Origin: Bacteroidales bacterium
Lineage (GTDB): Bacteria; Bacteroidota; Bacteroidia; Bacteroidales; UBA932
Assembly: GCA_017614795.1 (NCBI GenBank)
Contig: JAGABD010000061.1
Span: 1-20,503 of the forward strand
Direction of reading: 5' to 3'
DNA: 20,503 bases
The position numbers were made by a program, and so were the translations under genes. This document shows positions 1 through 5,320 of this stretch, piece after piece. Under the pieces are notes generated by a model, which had not been told where the DNA came from, ran no database searches, and saw only the letters and a program-made list of their open reading frames with translations. Each line of letters begins with the position of its first letter. Within the stretch, counting starts at the first letter, position 1.

Positions 1-1299
1 CGCTTTGTGCAAAAGGCATATTTGAAGTTGTCTAGGCAGATGGAGTTTGATGCAGACAACATCTCTTGCTCTATAGTCGGGAAAGAGGCATTCACATCTG
101 CCATGTGCAAAATCGACATTCTTTCTGATGAGGATAATGAGTATCAGAACTATGTCAATGCCTTGTTACAGGAGAATAAACTTGTCGGAAACTATTTTAC
201 AGGCCGGCGAGTGGCCGATGGCCTTAATCCGGACAAGAGTATCCCGGCATTGAGGTATGATGTCCCGATGACGGCTCCACTTGAAAACGTCAAGTCGCCG
301 TCCAGGGTCGAAGTGAAGAATGTATGGGCATCTCATCCGTCTTTGAAAGACAGATTAGCCAATGCTGCTGCATCAGGTTTTACAAGTGCAGATATTAAGC
401 CAACACCGGCGTGGGATCTTGTATCTGAAGAGGTTCAAAAGAAGGTGTCTGACAAGTTATTCTCTTTGATTCAGCAGGATCCCGAGCATCCGATAACCGT
501 TGTGGATGACAGCGAGTTTGAATCCTGGACGAAGAAATACATATCTGAAAACTATATTCCCTTAGAGCTACGACCGTTCCTGTCGCGCGACATCATCGCA
601 TTTGATAGGGAGGCTATCCCGGAGGTCGAATCATCTCCTCTTACCAATGATAATGCTCAAATCCTGTCTGACTATGAAACGGCCAAAAAGGATTTGCAAA
701 TCATGCAGGGGGTTATAGACGGTGAGATTTCCGCAAAGGAACTCTCATATGACGGGGTCATCTACAAGAAGAAGCAGATTCCGCTTGAACAACACAAGAC
801 ATATACTGAAGGCCTCTTTGAAAAAGCAAAAGCCATTGACGCGTCAATCTATGCATATCTACTGAAGCGTGTTCCCGAAGAGAAGCAAGGCATCTTACTA
901 TGGGCGTATGACTCTCTTTTTTACGTCAAGGCTTTCTATCCGGAACTGGTAGAAATGCAGCAAAAACGCGATTCTTGGTACGAAGAGCTTACCAGACCAA
1001 CCCGTCGAGATCAGGATGAGTACGACCGCTTATGTAGCTACATTGCCGACTTTGAGCAGTATTGCCGCGGTATCATCAAGAAGAGCAATTGGCCCATTCT
1101 TCGTCCTGAAGTTGGCGAAGAAAGTGAGAAACAAATGCTATCTTACGCCGAGACGGCTCATAGCACGCCAACATCAATCAACACAGATGAGATTAACACC
1201 CTATTCAGGATTATTGATGTTTTGGTTGACATGCACAAAGGACTTTACGGAAGAGCACGAAAAGCCATTGGCAAACTTCTGCAAAGTGTGAATGATTAA
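1..1299 (+). CDS. M48-family zinc metallopeptidase, C-terminal part (5' end outside window)
   Basis: The reading frame is already open at base 1 (Arg-Phe-Val-Gln), so the GTG at 7 is not a real start and the N-terminal part, including any HExxH, lies upstream of the window. Seen: the stretch LSRQMEFDAD near residues 10-19 matches the M48 pattern in which the Glu of ExxxD (E15, D19) is the third zinc ligand. About 95 residues later comes WASHPSLKDRL, the usual HPs-x-xxR motif of M48 proteins. Roughly 320 further residues, mostly charged and helical and without clear membrane spans, form a long C-terminal extension that I do not recognise. The family degrades membrane or periplasmic proteins. 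A small membrane-protein gene follows after 50 bp on the same strand and is probably co-transcribed. Codons are less GC-biased than in the genes to the right. The family call is fairly sure; substrate and activity cannot be judged without the N-terminus. Confidence 0.72.
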   Translation, partial: RFVQKAYLKLSRQMEFDADNISCSIVGKEAFTSAMCKIDILSDEDNEYQNYVNALLQENKLVGNYFTGRRVADGLNPDKSIPALRYDVPMTAPLENVKSPSRVEVKNVWASHPSLKDRLANAAASGFTSADIKPTPAWDLVSEEVQKKVSDKLFSLIQQDPEHPITVVDDSEFESWTKKYISENYIPLELRPFLSRDIIAFDREAIPEVESSPLTNDNAQILSDYETAKKDLQIMQGVIDGEISAKELSYDGVIYKKKQIPLEQHKTYTEGLFEKAKAIDASIYAYLLKRVPEEKQGILLWAYDSLFYVKAFYPELVEMQQKRDSWYEELTRPTRRDQDEYDRLCSYIADFEQYCRGIIKKSNWPILRPEVGEESEKQMLSYAETAHSTPTSINTDEINTLFRIIDVLVDMHKGLYGRARKAIGKLLQSVND

Positions 1300-1320
1300 G
1301 TGCGCTGGAAGAAATGAGAA

Positions 1321-1336
1321 TAATCAGATCTGATTA
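1321..1336. promoter_or_regulatory. 16-bp perfect palindrome between peptidase and membrane-protein genes
   Basis: TAATCAGATCTGATTA is its own reverse complement. It lies 21 bp after the peptidase stop and 13 bp before the ATG at 1350. It could be a protein-binding site, or in RNA a 6-bp stem with a GATC tetraloop near the ribosome-binding region. No TAnnTTTG box is seen next to it. Function is inferred only. Confidence 0.4.
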
Positions 1337-1349
1337 AGCGATTTAGATA

Positions 1350-1853
1350 ATGGCAGACCTTAGTTTTATAGAAAAGGCGTTTGCCCTTTGTTGTGGGATT
1401 ATGGCAGAAATGGGGAATATCTTTCACATGAGTTATCAGAAGATAAATGTGATTCTGTTCTGCTACATTGAACCAGCGCTATTTTGTATTGCAATTATTG
1501 CTCTACTATATGTCCTAATGAGACTTCCTGGGCAAATTGCCGTCGGAAAAATCGCGTTATGGATAATGGGGATTGTTATCGTGATTGTTGCGATATTGAT
1601 GATTGCGGCTTTAGTGAAACTTCTTCTCCATTATGAAGCAGCCATGCAAGACTTCTCTCTGATTTATAATGGAATAGAATCTTCCTCTCAGATCCGCGGA
1701 GCTTTTAATGGGACCGTCGATTGGTTAAATAAAGTGGCGACAATGTTTCACACCACCTACGAGGCTGTGAATATTTGGCTTTATATCGTTATTATGCCTG
1801 TTGGTATTATTCTTTCAATAGTGTACTTGTTGAGAACGTTGCTGAAGGCATAA
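1350..1853 (+). CDS. small three-span membrane protein with internal duplication
   Basis: I do not recognise a named family. The 167-residue product has three clear hydrophobic spans at about residues 36-57, 68-94 and 142-163, with a semi-hydrophobic first 25 residues. Seen: the block around FHMSYQKINVILF (from residue 25) is repeated as FHTTYEAVNIWLY (from residue 133). The shared pattern is FHxxYxxxN followed by a hydrophobic span containing a Pro and ending in Leu-Leu or similar. This suggests duplication of one amphipathic helix plus membrane span. The gene follows the metallopeptidase by 50 bp on the same strand, so the pair may form a unit in which this protein anchors or is acted on by the peptidase; that is inference. 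Its stop codon lies 2 bp from the stop of the convergent NUDIX gene, leaving no room for a separate terminator. Confidence 0.7.
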   Translation: MADLSFIEKAFALCCGIMAEMGNIFHMSYQKINVILFCYIEPALFCIAIIALLYVLMRLPGQIAVGKIALWIMGIVIVIVAILMIAALVKLLLHYEAAMQDFSLIYNGIESSSQIRGAFNGTVDWLNKVATMFHTTYEAVNIWLYIVIMPVGIILSIVYLLRTLLKA

Positions 1854-1855
1854 GT

Positions 1856-2701
1856 TCAGAACTCGTACTTATCTCCTTCCTCTTTCATCGCATCGTATTT
1901 CTCCTTGTTCAGACGGAATAGAGAGGCTATGCGGCCGGGGCGTTTCTTGGGTTTGTGAGGAGGTTCCTCGGCAATAATGGAGGAGTATCGGGCAACTTCA
2001 GGTTCGGCTAGGTCGCATTCCATATCTGCCATCATCATTGGTATTGGTGCTTCGCAGGATTCAATAACGGGCTCTTCCTCTCTGGGGACTTCCTCCAGGA
2101 TTCCGGAGGCAAGGACTTTGCGCTGGAAATTACGACGGTCGAACTTGGTTCCGAGGATGATTTCGTAGAGACGTTGTAAGTCAGGAATGGTGAAGGTGTC
2201 GTCCAGAAGGTCAAAACCGACAGGCTCGAAGTGTATGTCCCTCCGGAGTCTTTCCATCGCTGCATCAAATATCTTCTGATGATCAAATGCTAACTGAGGC
2301 AATTTGTCGAGAGGGAACCAAGCAGCTTCTTCCGCATCGTCACCGCCGATGACTTCCGATGGCTTAATCAAAGCGTAGTATGCTATTGTAATAACGCGTT
2401 CACGCGGGTCACGATTGACATCTGAGAAAACACCCAGCTCACGGATTGCAGAAGTTTCCAGCGCCGTTTCTTCCCATAACTCACGCAACGCTCCTTCTTT
2501 CGCTGTTTCATCCAATTTGAGGAATCCGCCCGGAAAGGCCCATTCGCCTTTATAAGGCGCCATTCCTCGACGCACAAGCAGAACCTTTAGTGTCCAGTCT
2601 TCGTAAGTAAAAATAACGCAGTCAGTAGTGACAGCCATATGCTCATACTTGTACTGGTAAGGGTACTCTGCCCCCTTCACATATGTATAGTTTTTCGCCA
2701 T
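1856..2701 (-). CDS. NUDIX domain transcriptional regulator, NrtR-like
   Basis: The 281-residue product has an intact NUDIX box at about residues 59-80 (GX5EX7RELWEET; G59, E65, R73, E74, E77, E78), preceded by the usual WAFPGG. A C-terminal winged-helix of the NrtR type follows at about 165-205, with the recognisable run FTIPDLQRLYEIILG followed by FDRRNFQRK. An acidic, Pro/Met-rich linker of about 40 residues then leads to a basic tail, KKRPGRIASLFRLNKEKY. Characterised NrtR-type proteins bind ADP-ribose or related sugar nucleotides and repress NAD or sugar-use genes; some Bacteroides relatives are sugar regulators. ATG 2701 is chosen over an upstream ATG at 2764 because a complete promoter (TTTG, 20 bp, TACCTTTG) ends at 2710, downstream of the longer start. 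With all four Glu/Arg residues kept, it may also hydrolyse its ligand. The divergent ADP-ribosylglycohydrolase operon suggests the ligand is ADP-ribose. Confidence 0.85.
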   Translation of the reverse strand: MAKNYTYVKGAEYPYQYKYEHMAVTTDCVIFTYEDWTLKVLLVRRGMAPYKGEWAFPGGFLKLDETAKEGALRELWEETALETSAIRELGVFSDVNRDPRERVITIAYYALIKPSEVIGGDDAEEAAWFPLDKLPQLAFDHQKIFDAAMERLRRDIHFEPVGFDLLDDTFTIPDLQRLYEIILGTKFDRRNFQRKVLASGILEEVPREEEPVIESCEAPIPMMMADMECDLAEPEVARYSSIIAEEPPHKPKKRPGRIASLFRLNKEKYDAMKEEGDKYEF

Positions 2702-2709
2702 AGCAACGG

Positions 2710-2741
2710 CAAAGGTAGGCCATTTACCCCGGAAATGCAAA
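2710..2741 (-). promoter_or_regulatory. promoter of the NUDIX regulator gene
   Basis: Read on the minus strand: TTTG (2741-2738), a 20-bp spacer, then TACCTTTG (2717-2710). This matches the Bacteroidota TTTG / TAnnTTTG promoter. The predicted start of transcription is only about 5 nt before the ATG at 2701, so the leader is nearly absent. Confidence 0.7.
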
Positions 2742-2747
2742 TTTTTC

Positions 2748-2765
2748 GCGTCAAAATGACACAAA
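2748..2765. promoter_or_regulatory. operator candidate 1 (GTCA-AAA-TGAC)
   Basis: The core GTCAAAATGAC (2750-2760) has perfect 4-bp arms. It sits midway between the two divergent -33 elements (8 bp from one, 7 bp from the other). The 18-bp stretch GCGTCAAAATGACACAAA is an inverted copy, with 4 central mismatches, of the second site. A NUDIX/NrtR-type dimer encoded next door is the likely binder (inference). Confidence 0.6.
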
Positions 2766-2767
2766 AT

Positions 2768-2798
2768 TTTGTTTTATTGGAAATATGTTATACCTTTG
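2768..2798 (+). promoter_or_regulatory. promoter of the VWA / ADP-ribosylglycohydrolase operon
   Basis: TTTG (2768-2771), a 19-bp spacer, then TACCTTTG (2791-2798) gives a full Bacteroidota promoter. The -7 box is identical to that of the divergent regulator gene. Transcription should begin near 2802, inside operator candidate 2, giving a leader of about 38 nt. Confidence 0.75.
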
Positions 2799-2812
2799 TG
2801 TCGAAATGACGC
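2795..2812. promoter_or_regulatory. operator candidate 2 (GTCG-AAA-TGAC)
   Basis: The core GTCGAAATGAC (2800-2810) differs from site 1 by one base and lies over the expected transcription start, directly after the -7 box. Its centre is exactly 50 bp from that of site 1. This position is typical of repression by blocking polymerase (inference). Confidence 0.6.
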
Positions 2813-2839
2813 ATTTAATAATTTAAAATCTCTCACATC

Positions 2840-3532
2840 ATGGAAAAGACAAACGCAATGACCAAAGTTTACAACGTAATTATCATGGACCGCAGCGGTT
2901 CTATGTGGGATATACAGCGCCCTGCCATTCAGGGTTATAATGAAGTACTAGGAGGTATTAAGGCTGCAAAGAAACAATTTGTAGAGACACAGGAACAGTT
3001 CATCACGTTAGTTCTCTTCGATAGCGCCTCCATCGATGAAGTCTATTGGAACGCAGACCCGGATAAGGCGGAAATCTTAACTCCGGAGACCTATGTCCCT
3101 GGAGCCTGCACGCCTCTTTACGATGCAATGGGTCGCACACTCACAAAACTGGAGAAGGAGCTCAAAGGCATGGAAAACTATTCCGTTGTAGTAACCATCA
3201 TCACTGATGGATACGAAAACAGTTCGACTGAATACAACCTTGCTTCTATCCGTGCTCTCATTGACCATCTGAAAGCCGAAGGCTGGTCCTTCGCTTATAT
3301 GGGAACTGATCATGATGTACACGGAGTTACAGTCAGCTTGTCGATTACCAATGTGGTTAAGTTTGAGAAAACCGAGGAGGAAACACGTATGACCTTTGAG
3401 AAAGAGCGTCGTGCAAGGCAGCGTTATTCCAAACGTATGGCCGATTTTGATTTGGCGTGTCCTGAAGCATCGTGGGAAGACAAGAAGGTCTATCAGTCGA
3501 AAATCTCAGCTGATTTCTACGAAGAAGATTAA
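2840..3532 (+). CDS. von Willebrand factor type A (VWA) domain protein
   Basis: The 230-residue protein is a single VWA domain with a complete metal-ion-dependent adhesion site: DRSGSM (D17, S19, S21), the Thr of GACTPLYDA (T91) and the Asp of ITDGYENSS (D123). It has no signal peptide or membrane span, so it should be cytoplasmic. A charged helical tail (about residues 175-230) follows the domain and may mediate partner binding. Cytoplasmic VWA proteins of this kind, for example the TerY-like group, act as Mg-dependent protein-protein scaffolds in stress and nucleotide-linked systems. It is the first gene of an operon with the ADP-ribosylglycohydrolase fusion 33 bp downstream and is governed by the promoter at 2768-2798. 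No clear Shine-Dalgarno precedes ATG 2840; a second Met lies at codon 7. The domain call is sure; the partner and role are inferred. Confidence 0.88.
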   Translation: MEKTNAMTKVYNVIIMDRSGSMWDIQRPAIQGYNEVLGGIKAAKKQFVETQEQFITLVLFDSASIDEVYWNADPDKAEILTPETYVPGACTPLYDAMGRTLTKLEKELKGMENYSVVVTIITDGYENSSTEYNLASIRALIDHLKAEGWSFAYMGTDHDVHGVTVSLSITNVVKFEKTEEETRMTFEKERRARQRYSKRMADFDLACPEASWEDKKVYQSKISADFYEED

Positions 3533-3565
3533 GAAATCGTAACTTTACAAGTGAAAGAGTAAACT

Positions 3566-4849
3566 ATGTTAGGAGCAATCATTGGAGACACCGTGGGCTC
3601 TGCCTATGAGTTCCACAATACTAAAGACTACAACTTCACGCTATTCCTTGGGAACAGCGCCTATACTGATGACAGTATCATGACGATGGCTGTTGCATAC
3701 TGGCTGCTCAAGGACAAGGAGCACACTTATCAGGGGCTGGAGGACATAATGGTTATGTTCGGGGAGAAGTGTCCCTGCCCGATGGGTGGTTACGGCGGCG
3801 GCTTTCACACATGGCTATTTTATCCGGATGGCCTGTATAACTACGATGACAAGTATGGTGAGGCCCCCTACGAATCGAAGACTGGCAGACACCCATACGG
3901 CTCGTGGGGAAACGGTTCTGCGATGCGAGTAAGCGCGGTGGGCTGGTTCTTTGATACACTGGAAGAGACAGAACGCGTGGCTGGCATTTCTGCTGCAATT
4001 ACTCACAACCATCCAGAAGGGATCAAGGGCGCTCAGGCTACTGCAGCTGCAATTTGGATGGCGCGAAACGGAAAGGCTAAAGAGGAAATACGCGATTATA
4101 TCGAGAAGACATACGGCTATGATCTTCACAAGACCTGGGAGTACTGGCATCCCATTTATCGCTGGGAATCCAGCTGCCAAGGGACCGTTCCACAGGCAAT
4201 CATCGCTTTCCTCGATTCGGAGAATTTCGAGGACGCCATCCGTAAAGCGGTTTCCCTCGGCGGCGATAGCGACACCCTTGCCTGTATTACTGGTGGTATC
4301 GCAGAGGCCTTTTATAAAGATATCCCTGATGAGATGGTCGAAAGAACGAAGAGGCCTTTCCCGATTGTGTTCAAAAAGATCCTATCTGCGGTACGGGAGA
4401 ATACTGCGTATGGGACGCTAAAGAGTACTACCCAAATGCTGCAAGCCAGGCCGTCAGACTGGAAAGAGAGAATTACACCAGAACACATTACCGAGCTTGC
4501 CGATGGAGAAATTTTTGTTTTCGGAAGCAACTTGGCAGGAATGCACGGCGGCGGAGCTGCACGGGCTGCTTATGAAAAATTCGGCGCCGTCTGGGGACAA
4601 GGTACAGGCCTTCAAGGGAAGAGCTATGCGATACCTACAATGCAAGGTGGTGTTGAAACCATTCAACCTTATGTTGACTCCTTCATTGTGTATGCAAAAG
4701 CACGTCCTGAAATGCGCTTCCTTGTGACAAGAATTGGATGTGGAATCGCTGGATTCACTGACAAAGAAATTGCGCCTCTTTTTGAGAAGGCAGTACCGGT
4801 AAGCAACATCTGCCTTCCGAAAGAATTCTGGGAGGAGTTAACATACTAA
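3566..4849 (+). CDS. ADP-ribosylglycohydrolase (DraG/ARH) fused to a macro-like C-terminal domain
   Basis: A 427-residue two-domain protein. Residues 1-275 are an ADP-ribosylglycohydrolase: GAIIGDTVGSAYEF at the start, the metal-binding TDDS at 34-37, GNGSAMR at 116-121, THNHPEG at 146-152 and LGGDSDT at 231-237. Every expected metal ligand (T34, D35, D36, D234, D236) is present, so it should be active in removing ADP-ribose from proteins or nucleic acids. Residues about 305-427 form a second domain with IFVFGSNLAGMHGGGAA (316-332), GQGTGLQGKSYAIPT (344-358) and RIGCGIAGF (389-397). This resembles small phage and bacterial proteins that share the N-rich glycine loop of macro domains; I call it macro-like rather than a confirmed macro domain. 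The pairing suggests release and binding or processing of ADP-ribose by one polypeptide. Operon with the VWA gene. The first domain is very sure, the second moderately so. Confidence 0.88.
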   Translation: MLGAIIGDTVGSAYEFHNTKDYNFTLFLGNSAYTDDSIMTMAVAYWLLKDKEHTYQGLEDIMVMFGEKCPCPMGGYGGGFHTWLFYPDGLYNYDDKYGEAPYESKTGRHPYGSWGNGSAMRVSAVGWFFDTLEETERVAGISAAITHNHPEGIKGAQATAAAIWMARNGKAKEEIRDYIEKTYGYDLHKTWEYWHPIYRWESSCQGTVPQAIIAFLDSENFEDAIRKAVSLGGDSDTLACITGGIAEAFYKDIPDEMVERTKRPFPIVFKKILSAVRENTAYGTLKSTTQMLQARPSDWKERITPEHITELADGEIFVFGSNLAGMHGGGAARAAYEKFGAVWGQGTGLQGKSYAIPTMQGGVETIQPYVDSFIVYAKARPEMRFLVTRIGCGIAGFTDKEIAPLFEKAVPVSNICLPKEFWEELTY

Positions 4850-4856
4850 TTCGTAT

Positions 4857-4935
4857 ATTTTGCCCTGTTTCACCGTGTTTTGAGCTATTTCTTGAATTGA
4901 AATCGGCCTCAGAACACGGTGAAATGCATTTTGCC
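4857..4935. repeat. 8-bp direct repeats flanking a long hairpin
   Basis: ATTTTGCC occurs at 4857-4864 and again at 4928-4935, on either side of the hairpin at 4868-4924. The layout resembles a target-site duplication around a very small palindromic insertion, but 8 bp in AT-rich DNA can also arise by chance. Confidence 0.35.
4868..4924 (+). terminator. 17-bp stem hairpin after the ADP-ribosylglycohydrolase gene
   Basis: TTTCACCGTGTTTTGAG (4868-4884) pairs with CTCAGAACACGGTGAAA (4908-4924). All positions match except one, which is a G-U wobble in RNA. The 23-nt loop can pair further (ATTTC with GAAAT). It starts 18 nt after the stop at 4849. No real U-run follows (TGCATTTTGCC), so it may stabilise the 3' end or terminate weakly rather than be a classic intrinsic terminator. 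Confidence 0.55.
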
Positions 4936-5012
4936 TTCCAAATACTCTTCCTCCTCCAGAATGAAGTCCTCCTGCCATTAGTAGTCATCTCCGCACAAAG
5001 GAAAAGTTCTTC

Positions 5013-5043
5013 TTGTGTATACTAAAAATAAGGCTTATATTTG
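5013..5043 (+). promoter_or_regulatory. promoter with no obvious gene
   Basis: TTG (5013-5015), a 20-bp spacer and TATATTTG (5036-5043) form a full Bacteroidota promoter in the middle of a 470-bp stretch lacking a convincing gene. Expected start of transcription is near 5048. Confidence 0.6.
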
Positions 5044-5047
5044 CGTG

Positions 5048-5293
5048 TAGTGCGGTTTATCCGTACGTGTCGAGTTCTTTGATGTCTGTCTGGGATGGGT
5101 ATGTTTTTGTGGTAAAAATGCGTCGGAGCAATCGCATTTTGTCGAAATCTATCGCATTAAATCGCATCATTAACGTACACATAAACAGACACATACGAGA
5201 AAAAATGGCCCTACACGGGGCTGTATTTCGACTACTCCTTTTTTTTAACGAGGAAGAGTACTAAAGAAAAGCCCGTTTGCGACGGGCTTTTTT
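5048..5293 (+). ncRNA. candidate small RNA, or transcript of a 60-codon ORF
   Basis: The unit runs from the promoter at 5013-5043 to the strong terminator at 5267-5293, about 245 nt. It contains hairpins AAAATGCG/CGCATTTT (5115-5140, 10-nt loop) and GGCCC/GGGCT (5207-5222), plus three ATCGCAT copies (5131, 5151, 5161; 20 and 10 bp apart). The only sizeable ORF after the start is 5082-5264, a basic 60-residue peptide beginning MSVWDGYVF with no recognised family and no Shine-Dalgarno. I therefore favour a structured RNA, but a small protein is possible. The 5' end is estimated from the -7 box. Confidence 0.35.
5267..5293 (+). terminator. intrinsic terminator
   Basis: AAAAGCCCGT (5267-5276), loop TTGCG, then ACGGGCTTTT (5282-5291) and a T-run form a perfect 10-bp stem. 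It closes the transcript from 5048. The following gene's promoter overlaps it. Confidence 0.85.
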
Positions 5294-5304
5294 GATTATC
5301 TTTG
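5276..5304 (+). promoter_or_regulatory. promoter of the SpoU methyltransferase gene, overlapping the terminator
   Basis: The -7 box TATCTTTG at 5297-5304 is clear. The only candidate upstream element is TTTG at 5276-5279 (17-bp spacer, slightly short), which lies at the tip of the terminator hairpin. Predicted leader is about 13 nt. Confidence 0.55.
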
Positions 5305-5320
5305 TGGAAATCGCAGGGAT

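Noticed and set aside
2702..2764. Longer N-terminus for the NUDIX regulator starting at 2764
   Set aside because: It would begin upstream of the -7 box at 2710-2717 and inside the operator region, and the added residues have no family similarity.
4755..4988. 77-codon minus-strand frame overlapping the end of the glycohydrolase gene
   Set aside because: No promoter, ribosome site or recognisable motif; it overlaps the hairpin and the coding end of a clear gene.
5131..5167. Three ATCGCAT copies as iterons of an origin or a CRISPR-like array
   Set aside because: Only three 7-bp units with unequal spacing, no replication initiator gene, and no spacer-repeat structure; noted only as part of the candidate RNA.
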